Source: Prevotella sp. UBA3757 (GTDB lineage: Bacteria > Bacteroidota > Bacteroidia > Bacteroidales > Bacteroidaceae). Taken from it: a DNA stretch of 12,588 nt. The position numbers were made by a program, and so were the translations under genes. The notes below the pieces were generated by a model, which saw only the letters and a list, made by a program, of their open reading frames with translations, searched no databases and was not told where the DNA came from. Position 1 is the stretch's first letter. Each line of letters begins with the position of its first letter. The stretch spans positions 1 to 12,588 of the forward strand of contig DFGF01000056.1 of NCBI GenBank assembly GCA_002371715.1, given 5' to 3'. Shown piece by piece: positions 1-6,649 of the stretch.

Positions 1-100
1 CGGCAAACAGGTTGGCAAAGCTGAAGAAGGAGGACTTGCGACTGCCGCCCTCTATGAGGTCTTCGAGTTCCTCGATACTTATTTTCTTTTCGTCAGACAT
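1..100 (-). CDS. Partial N-terminus of an unidentified protein, runs off the left edge
   Basis: Reading left from an ATG at 98-100, an uninterrupted frame of 33 codons reaches the window edge. The translation begins MSDEKKISIEELEDLIEGG and continues with a Ser/Lys/Phe-rich stretch ending FANLFA, where a hydrophobic segment may be starting. An acidic cytoplasmic tail before a membrane segment would suit a polysaccharide co-polymerase or chain-length regulator. That would also fit the position downstream of an UpxY-type regulator, but this is inference from context: 33 residues do not identify a family. A clear promoter at 247-277 and a ~140-nt leader precede it, which supports the gene being real and transcribed separately from upxY. 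No Shine-Dalgarno sequence is seen, as is usual in this phylum. Confidence 0.6.
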   Translation of the reverse strand, partial: MSDEKKISIEELEDLIEGGSRKSSFFSFANLFA

Positions 101-135
101 AGTAAAAGGGATTGCGTTTGATGACTCAAACTTGA

Positions 136-241
136 ACAAAAAGCTAACGGCCTGGTACGCCTACGGCATCGCCAACGACAGGCACTGGCGGAAGAAACGG
201 TAGGAAAAGAATGCTTTTCAGATACCTCATAACCGATTAGC
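136..241 (-). promoter_or_regulatory. Leader RNA with attenuator-like pairing
   Basis: On the minus strand the first predicted transcript bases, GCTAATCGG (241-233), can pair with CCGTTAGC (150-143) with one bulged T, and the downstream arm is followed at once by a U-run (142-138). The layout resembles an intrinsic terminator inside the leader, upstream of the start codon at 100. The arms are about 80 nt apart, so the pairing competes with local folds. UpxY-type proteins are known to counter premature termination in polysaccharide operon leaders; linking that to this leader is inference. Confidence 0.3.
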
Positions 242-246
242 GAGTG

Positions 247-277
247 CAAAGGTATCAATAATTATCGAGATTACAAA
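247..277 (-). promoter_or_regulatory. Bacteroidetes-type promoter for the left-edge gene
   Basis: On the minus strand TTTG (277-274), a 19-nt spacer, then TACCTTTG (254-247). This matches the TTTG / TAnnTTTG form of the Bacteroidetes primary sigma factor with normal spacing. Transcription should start near 240-243, giving a leader of about 140 nt before the ATG at 100. Confidence 0.75.
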
Positions 278-364
278 ATTTTCTCGCAGAAATCATGGAA
301 TTATATTATCATAGCCATTTTGATACTGCTCGGCACCGGCAGGCGATGACGCAGAATGAAAACA

Positions 365-898
365 CTACAATGGTTCCACGTCGCTCAGCGCAATCCTTAC
401 CATGGCGCACCCCAGCATCCCGACATTCACCACGAGGTACGTGTCACCATCGCGATACCGCGTGACCTGGGCCTCCAGGCCCCTCAGGCTGCCGCGCACC
501 ACGCGCACATTGTCCCCCGCCTTCAGTGGCCGCGAGAGAAAAGTGACTGGCTGGTCGTTCTGGTAGAGCATGAACTGCAGCTTCTCCATCTCCCGTTGCG
601 GGATGACCGCCACGGGGTGTACGCCGAAGTCGTTAGCGCGCCCGGCCTTATCGGTCAGGAAATATTTGATGAACGGCAGGTTGACGATGTCGCGCCGCTC
701 CTGCTCCGTGGCATGAACAAACACCATCAGCGGGATGACCACACGCTCCACCGTGCTGCGCCGCCCGTTGCGCCACACGCGCATTTCCTGTTGCGAGGCC
801 ACCCAGGCCTCATGGCCCAGCGCCACGAGGCGGTCACGACATGCCTTCTCGCTGTTGGTGGCTACGATGGCCACGAACCAGTATTCAGACAACTCCAT
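365..898 (-). CDS. UpxY-family transcription antiterminator (NusG paralog)
   Basis: A 177-residue protein beginning MELSEYWFVAIV. It has the usual specialised-NusG plan: an N-terminal NGN domain over about residues 4-110 (aromatic-rich opening, then AWVASQQEMRVWRNGRR and VFVHATEQERRDIV) and a C-terminal KOW domain around 125-177 containing KAGDNVRVVRGSLRGLEAQV. In Bacteroides, UpxY proteins join RNA polymerase in the untranslated leaders of surface-polysaccharide operons and suppress early termination. The frame stays open upstream to 955, but that would overlap the DUF2971 gene. The ATG at 896-898 aligns with the family start and leaves a 10-bp gap. It is probably co-transcribed with the upstream DUF2971 gene. 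The downstream gene has its own promoter, unlike the classical layout in which upxY heads the operon. Which UpxY subtype this is cannot be told here. Confidence 0.9.
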   Translation of the reverse strand: MELSEYWFVAIVATNSEKACRDRLVALGHEAWVASQQEMRVWRNGRRSTVERVVIPLMVFVHATEQERRDIVNLPFIKYFLTDKAGRANDFGVHPVAVIPQREMEKLQFMLYQNDQPVTFLSRPLKAGDNVRVVRGSLRGLEAQVTRYRDGDTYLVVNVGMLGCAMVRIALSDVEPL

Positions 899-908
899 CA
901 CAGGGATT

Positions 909-1694
909 CTAATTAAAAGATAGCTTGTTGACAAGAACTTTATATTCTTTGTCACTCCTATGGGCTTGGCATAACTGGGTGTTGGGGTAATTGTTCCGCT
1001 TGAGAGCTTGAAGCATAGTATCTATGTTGTTGTCATCGCATTTCATGCCCAATATGACTTTTGACAAAGCCTCGGGTTTTAGGGCTTGCAACCCAGTTAC
1101 ATTATATTTGATAACCCTATACTCACCTTCCACCTGCCAGTCTTTTGACTTATGACTGAGTGCATCGACAACAGATGATTGGTCTCGTAAATAGTTGATT
1201 ACAGGAAAAGCGTCGTCATAAGACACTTTTTTAGGTATACAAAATGCTGCTGGATCTGCCAACACATCAAATTCCAGACAGACACCATGATGTTGATCTG
1301 CATAATGTGCCCAAAGCAGAAGGTTGTCTGGGCGGTCTGAGAGGCAGAGAATGCCGATGATTTTCTTGGTATCTTCAATAGACTTCCTAATAATTTCTGC
1401 ACCTTTTTCTGGATGCTCTGCCAAATCTTTCACGATGCCTTCTATCCCTGCACTGTCAACACCCTGGGTTCTCAGATAAGTTTCCCAATCGTCCTTGGAA
1501 AAGTTTGGGTCAATACGCATTGCACAATCAAAAGGATCGTTAAACAGGTCGTAAGTTGAAAAATGCACACTATGATTCCCAACGATTTTTAATGCTATGT
1601 CAAACGTACAGTATTTATATAAATAACGTGGTATTTGGCCTTGTTCCACGGCTAACCGAACAAGTTCTTCGTTTTTTAAAACTATGTATTCCAT
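909..1694 (-). CDS. DUF2971 domain protein
   Basis: A 261-residue soluble protein from ATG 1692-1694. Family hallmarks are an early YKYCTFDIALKIV...HFSTYDLFNDPFDC block (about residues 25-58) and a central LLLWAHYADQHHGVCLEFDV block (about 145-165). These are typical of DUF2971, a family of unknown biochemical function scattered in bacterial accessory regions; I assign no reaction. The frame extends to an ATG at 1724, but that codon lies inside the stem of the intrinsic terminator of the upstream lipoprotein gene, so the internal start MEYIVLKNEEL is preferred. No -7 box is seen between the terminator and the start, so transcription may come from terminator read-through or from a promoter inside the lipoprotein gene. 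It ends 10 bp before the UpxY-type gene, suggesting one transcript. Confidence 0.85.
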   Translation of the reverse strand: MEYIVLKNEELVRLAVEQGQIPRYLYKYCTFDIALKIVGNHSVHFSTYDLFNDPFDCAMRIDPNFSKDDWETYLRTQGVDSAGIEGIVKDLAEHPEKGAEIIRKSIEDTKKIIGILCLSDRPDNLLLWAHYADQHHGVCLEFDVLADPAAFCIPKKVSYDDAFPVINYLRDQSSVVDALSHKSKDWQVEGEYRVIKYNVTGLQALKPEALSKVILGMKCDDNNIDTMLQALKRNNYPNTQLCQAHRSDKEYKVLVNKLSFN

Positions 1695-1704
1695 AAGCTT
1701 TTGG

Positions 1705-1744
1705 ATAAAAAATCTGGGGCGCAAGTCTGCGCCTGCGCCCCAGA
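1705..1744 (-). terminator. Intrinsic terminator of the fimbrillin-like gene
   Basis: A perfect 11-bp inverted repeat, TCTGGGGCGCA (1713-1723) against TGCGCCCCAGA (1734-1744), with a 10-nt loop. On the minus strand it is followed at once by six T (1712-1707). It lies 33 bp past the stop codon of the 1778-4810 gene. It is the strongest terminator in the window. Confidence 0.9.
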
Positions 1745-1777
1745 AATTATGTTACGAATCAGTATAACACTAACTGT

Positions 1778-4700
1778 TTATTCGGCAACACTACAGAGAA
1801 TCTTATCAGTAGCAGCAGGGCTTGCAACCTGAGTGACACGATAGCTGTTAACGGTAGCAACCTTCTTGGCAGCGTTCGTGGTAGCATCGCATACGTTCAC
1901 AGTGACAGCCCACGAATTACCCATTGCAGTAGGATTATTCCAGTTGCCTGATGTGGCATTGTAGAAGCCGCTGTAACCTACAAGGCTCTGATTCATCGTG
2001 ATAGCATGGTACACGTTATCACCAGTATCAGTGTTCAAGCTGGCAGCCTGAGCCTTCGTGTCAACAGTGCGAGCAGTCTCAGTGTAGCTGTTGAGGTTGA
2101 TAACAACTGCTGCACTCATGTCACTAGCAGAAGTAACAGAACCGATGAACTCACCAATCTTAGCATAGTAAGGACTGTTGTTGGTGTTACTCTTTTCCGG
2201 AGTGAAGGTAACTGTAGAACTACAGGGATTAGTGATATAGCTCTTGACAGGTGTGCCGCCGTCATCAGTCTTAGTGCCGAAGGTCACCTTGGCATTCTTT
2301 TCTACCAGACCGACGATACCACCCAGGTTACCCCAAGCCTTGATCGAGCCAGCAGTCTTCACATTGTTGATGGTAGTTACAGTTGTAGAAGTCACCTTAC
2401 CAATCAGACCGCCAGCAGAGATAGCATTGTTGGAAGTGGTAACATCCACTGCCAAGTTCTTCACCTCGATATTAGAGATAGCAGCAGCACCAGAAACGGT
2501 ACCAGCCAGTACACCGAAGATGTCACCATCGGCGACAGCACCCTCCATCTTCACACCGTCGAACACAAGATTCTTAACAACCTGTGTTGTCAGGCTAGCG
2601 AACAGACCGCTATTCGTGCTCGAAGCCAGCTTCATATTAGAGATGGTGGCTACAGGAGAGTCGCTGTAACTTGGCATAGTAGAAGTAGTCGGTACAACAG
2701 CCTGATTACCATCCAGTGTGGCAGCTGCCAGAGGAGTCCACAGGATGTTCTCATTGCCACCCAGGTCTACATTAGCCATCAGGATACCATCAGAAGAAGT
2801 GCACTTAGCCAGCTGGGCAGCAGAAATAATAGCTTTAGTCTTCGTGCCATCCTGACCTAACAGCTTCACATTTGAGAATGTTGTAGGCGTCGTGCAGTAT
2901 CCACCACCCAAAGACGCGGGTTCAATCGTCAACTTAGAGCTATAGGTAATGTTGGCAGCATCAGCGAACTTCAACTTAGCGGCGTCTGACTGTCCATTAG
3001 TTGCAACATAGTTATAGTCAATGAAGCCTACATAGCCTGTTCCTTCTGTGTAAATATCAACAGCGGTGTTGAACTTTTCACTTGCACTTCCGAACCAAGT
3101 CTGGTTGATAGAACCATTCTTTACATAGAGATGTTCACAACCATTCAGAATATTAACATTGTTAGCAGCCTTACCGTATGCATTGAATGTCATGTCACCC
3201 GAAGTGGTGATAGCTGTACCACCTGCACCTGTCTGACCATCGGTAACGGTCAGCACATTGTCAGCCTTGTTGATGATATTCTTCAGGATACCCGTCAATT
3301 CAATCTTACCAGCGGCAGTAGCATCTATCTCGATATTCTCTACAGTAGAGGTCGTAGTACCGACAATCTTCAGATTCTTATCGCTTTGAGCAGTCTTGAT
3401 GACCAGCTTATCAGTATCGGCATTCTTTTTGAGACCGAAGCCGTCAGCGAACTTGATGGTCACGTTATGTTTCAAAGCATAAGCCGACAGGTCGAGAACG
3501 AAGTTGTTAGCGTCGGCACCGGCACCACCGGTCTTCACGTCAACATCAGCTTCAAGCTGCAGTGTCCAGTCGCGGGTCTGTAAGGGATCCTGGTTGATGA
3601 TGTACTGAGCAACGGAGTACGGGTTGTTCAGGGTCGAGATCTTCACGAGACCGGGATCCTGGATGCGATAGTACTTGGCAGCAGCAACGGTGAATTCCTT
3701 TGCGTCAGCTATAATAGCATCGGGGTTCTGTAAATTAACGGAAGACGCATTGGTAATGTCAACGTTCTTCTTGACAAAAGCCTTCACATACTGCTTGCCG
3801 GGCAACAGGGGCACAGACACCTGTACGCGACCATCAACGACATCGCCCAAGTCGACAACAATCAGGTCGGCGGGAATGTTCGACAAATCAGTTGTAGCCA
3901 TGGCTGCGGCAGTAACGTCGGTAGCCGTTATACCAGTTGTTGTGGAGGTTACAGCAGGAGCAGCACCAGCCACATCCGGTGTGAAAGCAACCTCAGCAAG
4001 TGCAGGAACCTGCGTAGCTGTGGGGTGCATGTAGAAACCATCAGTAGCATCAGCTTTCGACTGGATGATCAGGAACTGGTGTGTGTTAGCATTACCATCA
4101 ACAGTACCGGGGAGGTTGGCGATGTTGTCGATATCCACCTTCAGGATACCGGTCAGGTAGTTCACCTTCATCTCCTGTCCGTTGGCAACAGCCCACAAGG
4201 GGATGGGAGCCTTCGACAGCTTGGCGGGGTTGTACTTCAAGTTGTTGGCGGCAGAGGCGGTCTCGGAATTGAGACCAGTTGCGTAATATGCCAGCTTGCT
4301 GAAGTCGAACTTGACAGCCGTACGATTCTCGTTGGCAAACTCAGCCAGGTCGTATGGCATTACGCCGTAGGCATTCTTGTACTGAGGCAGGAGCTGACCA
4401 TTGGCATCCTTAGCCTTAACGACACCAGGCAGGTCGGTCTCAGTAGTGTTGTTCTCAAAAACAGCAAAGCCGAATTTGGAACCACTCTGAGCGTAAGCGA
4501 TAGTAGCAGCCTCGTCATACGTCCAAATCTGAGGACGCCAGTTTTTCAGGTCGTCATAGAGCTTGACCTTGTCACCCTCGGTCCATACGAACACCTGGCC
4601 GTTAGGGGTGTTCGCGTCATAGCTGTAAACGAAACCAGAACGGGTGACTTCGCCAGTCTCACCGTCCGTCAAGTCCTCAATCTGAGCATAAAGCTTGGTG

Positions 4701-4810
4701 GGATCCTTCTGGGGTTCGTTATCAGCACCAAGGAACAGTTCATCATTCGAGCAGCTGGCCAGTGCAACAGCGGCAACAGCTACCGGAAAAAATTTCAGTA
4801 ATTTCTTCAT
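1778..4810 (-). CDS. Fimbrillin-like surface lipoprotein, 1010 residues, with GLUG-like repeats
   Basis: It begins MKKLLKFFPVAVAAVALASC: a lipoprotein signal peptide with lipobox L17-A18-S19-C20. The following S-N-D-E resembles the acidic export signal that sends Bacteroidetes lipoproteins to the cell surface. Residues ~35-235 have the fimbrillin-like plan: a VTRSGFVY start, FVWTEGDKVKLYD (75-87), YGVMPYDL (148-155) and IPLWAVANGQEMKVNYLTG (203-221). The long C-terminal part is rich in Asn, Thr, Ala and Gly, with beta-helix-like repeats; around 799-835 GGLIGKV and LGGIVGLVE resemble GLUG motifs. At 1010 residues it is far longer than ordinary fimbrillin subunits (roughly 300-400), so a large adhesin-like surface protein is more likely than a pilus shaft subunit. 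A small peptide gene precedes it by 38 bp. Ligand and role are unknown. Confidence 0.8.
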   Translation of the reverse strand: MKKLLKFFPVAVAAVALASCSNDELFLGADNEPQKDPTKLYAQIEDLTDGETGEVTRSGFVYSYDANTPNGQVFVWTEGDKVKLYDDLKNWRPQIWTYDEAATIAYAQSGSKFGFAVFENNTTETDLPGVVKAKDANGQLLPQYKNAYGVMPYDLAEFANENRTAVKFDFSKLAYYATGLNSETASAANNLKYNPAKLSKAPIPLWAVANGQEMKVNYLTGILKVDIDNIANLPGTVDGNANTHQFLIIQSKADATDGFYMHPTATQVPALAEVAFTPDVAGAAPAVTSTTTGITATDVTAAAMATTDLSNIPADLIVVDLGDVVDGRVQVSVPLLPGKQYVKAFVKKNVDITNASSVNLQNPDAIIADAKEFTVAAAKYYRIQDPGLVKISTLNNPYSVAQYIINQDPLQTRDWTLQLEADVDVKTGGAGADANNFVLDLSAYALKHNVTIKFADGFGLKKNADTDKLVIKTAQSDKNLKIVGTTTSTVENIEIDATAAGKIELTGILKNIINKADNVLTVTDGQTGAGGTAITTSGDMTFNAYGKAANNVNILNGCEHLYVKNGSINQTWFGSASEKFNTAVDIYTEGTGYVGFIDYNYVATNGQSDAAKLKFADAANITYSSKLTIEPASLGGGYCTTPTTFSNVKLLGQDGTKTKAIISAAQLAKCTSSDGILMANVDLGGNENILWTPLAAATLDGNQAVVPTTSTMPSYSDSPVATISNMKLASSTNSGLFASLTTQVVKNLVFDGVKMEGAVADGDIFGVLAGTVSGAAAISNIEVKNLAVDVTTSNNAISAGGLIGKVTSTTVTTINNVKTAGSIKAWGNLGGIVGLVEKNAKVTFGTKTDDGGTPVKSYITNPCSSTVTFTPEKSNTNNSPYYAKIGEFIGSVTSASDMSAAVVINLNSYTETARTVDTKAQAASLNTDTGDNVYHAITMNQSLVGYSGFYNATSGNWNNPTAMGNSWAVTVNVCDATTNAAKKVATVNSYRVTQVASPAATDKILCSVAE

Positions 4811-4848
4811 GTTGATTAGTGATTGTTTAATTAAAAAATGTTTGCGTC

Positions 4849-4977
4849 TTAATCTTCGAACTCTGGGTCATCCTCAGGTCCTGCTGGTACGCTGTTCTGC
4901 AACAGGGTACCCTGCAACTTCAGCTCAACCACCTGGCAGGCGGGAGCCTCATAGAATTTCAGTTCTTTCTTGTCCAT
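4849..4977 (-). CDS. 42-residue peptide upstream of the surface lipoprotein
   Basis: A short frame from ATG 4975-4977 to TAA 4849-4851. It begins MDKKELKFYEAPACQVVEL, continues KLQGTLLQNSVPAG and ends in the acidic tail PEDDPEFED. There is one Cys (residue 14), no signal peptide and no membrane segment. It sits 38 bp before the large lipoprotein start on the same strand, with no terminator between, so the two are very likely co-transcribed. Many Bacteroidales carry comparable 40-70 residue proteins (K-rich start, Y-x-x-P, then VVE and a hydrophobic patch) beside secreted or surface proteins. That comparison is from memory and their function is not established. I call it coding because of the start, operon position and compact polar/hydrophobic pattern. 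A chance frame remains possible. Confidence 0.6.
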   Translation of the reverse strand: MDKKELKFYEAPACQVVELKLQGTLLQNSVPAGPEDDPEFED

Positions 4978-5037
4978 AATTTGTTAAATGTTTAAAATAA
5001 TAATGTAATGTTAATAAAGAATTATCTCGTTGCTTAT

Positions 5038-5061
5038 GCAAAATAGCGGCTGCTATTTTGC
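5038..5061. repeat. 10-bp perfect palindrome, copy A of a repeated stem-loop
   Basis: GCAAAATAGC (5038-5047), loop GGCT, GCTATTTTGC (5052-5061). The inner 20 nt (5040-5059) are the exact reverse complement of 11646-11665. In a transcript of the peptide-lipoprotein operon it would form a hairpin about 60 nt before the peptide start. Confidence 0.85.
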
Positions 5062-5068
5062 ATTTTCC

Positions 5069-5096
5069 ACAGAGATTGATGCGAGCATCACTCTGT
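5069..5096. repeat. Hairpin upstream of the peptide gene
   Basis: ACAGAG (5069-5074) pairs with CTCTGT (5091-5096), and TGATGC (5077-5082) with GCATCA (5085-5090), leaving a 2-nt bulge on one side and a GA centre. On neither strand does a T-run follow immediately, so it looks like leader structure or a protein-binding palindrome, not a terminator. Confidence 0.6.
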
Positions 5097-5336
5097 TCTC
5101 ATAAAAGAATTTGTTTTTTTAATTTAAAATTAAATTGTGAGTAATATGGCTGACCATCTGTGAAGACAGCCAGCCATGATGAGTAAACAATGAATTAAAT
5201 TGTTAAGAATTGAATTTGCTGTCATTGGCCTGCGACTGGTCGATGACAGTTATTTTGAAGAAAAGAATTATAGCAACGATGCCCCTACGGCTCGTAACAC
5301 CTATATATTATAATAGAGATTTTCCATCAAGAGTAA

Positions 5337-5367
5337 AGCCGCCCAGCCGTGAGGTCAGGCGGTTTTT
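5337..5367 (-). terminator. Probable terminator after the recombinase gene
   Basis: A GC-rich hairpin with CCGCC (5339-5343) against GGCGG (5358-5362) begins about 11 bp beyond the recombinase stop. It is flanked by T5 on the plus-strand side and by CTTTAC on the minus-strand side, so it may act in both directions. The minus-side T-run is short, so strength is uncertain. Confidence 0.45.
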
Positions 5368-5372
5368 GAATA

Positions 5373-6428
5373 TTACTCCCGTTGCTGCTGTTTCTGTAGG
5401 ACTTTGTTTAAGTGCTCCTCGTATATCTTGCTGACACTGTCCGAGGCAGCATCACGCTGGGCATCGACGACCGTAGCATAGATGGTGGTGGTCTGTATAT
5501 TTTTATGTCCCAACTGTCGCGAGATGATGTAGATGTCAACACCGGTCATCAGTGCTATCGTGGCGTAGCTGTGGCGAGCGGTATGGAAGGTGACATGTTT
5601 TGTAATGCCTGCCTGCTCCGTCCATTTCTTTACAGTGCGTCCGATGGTGCTGTCACATGGCAGGTGGAATATCTTTCCTTCCCGTTTCCCCTCTGTGGGT
5701 TCGAGTAATGCGTATGCTGTTTCCGTCAATTTGCACTTGATAGGCTCTTGCGTTTTCTGCATGACTATCTGGCAATACCATTTGCCACCCATCTCGTGAA
5801 GATTATTCCACGACAACTGACGGATGTCGCTAATCCGCAGACCCGTCAAACAGCTGAAGAGGAACGCTCGCTTGACCTCATCGTTCTTACAGGGCGTGAC
5901 GGTCAAGCGTGCCACCTCTTCGGCATCCATATAGTCTCGCTGTCTGGTAGGTCTTGCTGGTATTTCCCCGCGTTTCATCAGTTCAATGGGATTGCGCTCA
6001 ATAACCTCGTCCTTCACGGCTGCTGTCAGCATACCCTTAAACGCACCGAAATAGTGGTGAGCACTCGTTGCCGACAGCGTTTTACCCCTACTGTTCTGAC
6101 CTGTCCGAAGATGTTCAGCAAATTTTCTGCATAACTGCACATCAACCTCTTCCATGCACATCGTGTCGTATTGCTTGCCAAGAAAAGCTTTCAGCCACTT
6201 TTCCATATTCTTACACTGGCGCAAGTAGCTGTTGCCACGATGAGCCATGAGACTCTCCTGCTGATGCCGCTCCATATAATCAGCCAGCAGTAATTCATGA
6301 TTCTCTTCATTCAGTTGGAGTCCCTGACTATTAAGATCTAAATGGATTTCATAAAGACCCTTACCAATCTCCTTCGCCTGAAATTTCACAGAATTCATCA
6401 CCTTGATAATTAATGTATTCCCTTTCAT
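5373..6428 (-). CDS. Site-specific tyrosine recombinase (phage-integrase family)
   Basis: The protein has 351 residues from the preferred start, MKGNTLIIKVMNSVKFQAKE. An N-terminal arm is followed by a SAM-like core-binding domain and a C-terminal catalytic domain. Catalytic residues are complete; numbered from the longest possible start (6491) they are R219 (TGLRIS), K246 (MQKT), H303 and R306 (HTARHSYA), H329 (QLGHKN) and nucleophile Y338 (TTIYATV). Such enzymes cut and rejoin DNA at specific sites through a 3'-phosphotyrosine link; in Bacteroidetes they move integrative elements or invert DNA that switches surface genes. The frame is open to 6491, but a TATCTTTG -7 box at 6439-6446 lies inside that extension, so the start at 6428 (or 6398) is more likely. 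No excisionase, relaxase or tRNA is beside it. It is divergent from the ATPase-nuclease operon. Confidence 0.93.
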   Translation of the reverse strand: MKGNTLIIKVMNSVKFQAKEIGKGLYEIHLDLNSQGLQLNEENHELLLADYMERHQQESLMAHRGNSYLRQCKNMEKWLKAFLGKQYDTMCMEEVDVQLCRKFAEHLRTGQNSRGKTLSATSAHHYFGAFKGMLTAAVKDEVIERNPIELMKRGEIPARPTRQRDYMDAEEVARLTVTPCKNDEVKRAFLFSCLTGLRISDIRQLSWNNLHEMGGKWYCQIVMQKTQEPIKCKLTETAYALLEPTEGKREGKIFHLPCDSTIGRTVKKWTEQAGITKHVTFHTARHSYATIALMTGVDIYIISRQLGHKNIQTTTIYATVVDAQRDAASDSVSKIYEEHLNKVLQKQQQRE

Positions 6429-6438
6429 ATTTTTTCTG

Positions 6439-6446
6439 CAAAGATA
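6439..6446 (-). promoter_or_regulatory. -7 box of the recombinase promoter
   Basis: TATCTTTG on the minus strand, 10 bp before the ATG at 6428, so the leader would be very short. No TTTG stands at the usual distance; the place of the -33 element is occupied by an array of 9-bp repeats (6460-6486). This may mean that the promoter needs an activator or is controlled through that array. Confidence 0.55.
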
Positions 6447-6459
6447 GTTAAAAAGACGC

Positions 6460-6486
6460 ACAGAAGTGACAGAAACAACAGAAATT
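6460..6486. repeat. Three 9-bp direct repeats, left arm
   Basis: ACAGAAGTG, ACAGAAACA and ACAGAAATT in exact 9-bp register. They cover the -33 region of the recombinase promoter and face the right arm at 6559-6585. Possible operator or recombinase arm-binding sites. Confidence 0.6.
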
Positions 6487-6558
6487 TTCATGTCTTGCCA
6501 ATGACCTTGATTGTGCAGATGCTAAGGATGGAGAGTTGTGACCGTGAGTAGTGACCGG

Positions 6559-6585
6559 AATTTCTGTGTTTTCCGTGATTTCTGC
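6559..6585. repeat. Three 9-bp direct repeats, right arm (inverted)
   Basis: AATTTCTGT, GTTTTCCGT and GATTTCTGC in 9-bp register. The first 9-mer is the exact reverse complement of the last unit of the left arm; the other two are degenerate copies. The array ends 9 bp before the -33 element of the ATPase operon promoter. Confidence 0.55.
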
Positions 6586-6594
6586 GAGAGATTA

Positions 6595-6626
6595 TTTGTT
6601 GATTTGGAAAATATTGTTTATCTTTG
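6595..6626 (+). promoter_or_regulatory. Promoter of the ATPase-nuclease operon
   Basis: TTTG (6595-6598), 20-nt spacer, TATCTTTG (6619-6626): a full Bacteroidetes -33/-7 promoter. The start codon is at 6650, so the leader is only about 15-20 nt. No similar promoter occurs at the 8-bp junctions before copies 2 and 3, so it probably serves all three genes. Confidence 0.8.
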
Positions 6627-6649
6627 CCTGCGATTAGATAAATACGACT

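Larger units (their letters stand above)
4978..5372. other. Palindrome-rich intergenic region
   Basis: About 395 bp between the recombinase stop and the peptide start. It holds two strong hairpins (5038-5061 and 5069-5096), an A/T palindrome at 5121-5136, a 7-bp inverted repeat ATGGCTG / CAGCCAT (5146-5152 and 5171-5177) and a terminator-like hairpin near 5339-5367. I see no TAnnTTTG with a properly spaced TTTG on the minus strand to drive the peptide-lipoprotein operon, so its promoter is either non-consensus or lies within this structured DNA. No convincing gene or tRNA is present. Confidence 0.6.

Noticed and set aside
356..916. 186-codon plus-strand open frame opposite the UpxY-type gene
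   Set aside because: The minus strand encodes a recognisable NusG-like protein with a KOW domain. The plus translation is His/Arg/Pro-rich and has no family character.
2006..2860. 284-codon plus-strand open frame
   Set aside because: It is antisense to the fimbrillin-like gene, whose Thr/Asn/Ala-rich codons leave the opposite strand open. No promoter or family resemblance; the same applies to the frame at 4025-4801.
6429..6491. N-terminal 21-residue extension of the recombinase
   Set aside because: The extension contains the TATCTTTG -7 box and the repeat array, so transcripts would start downstream of the upper ATG.
6460..6585. Possible CRISPR-like repeat array
   Set aside because: The units are only 9 bp with no spacers and no cas genes; they read as operator or recombinase-site repeats.
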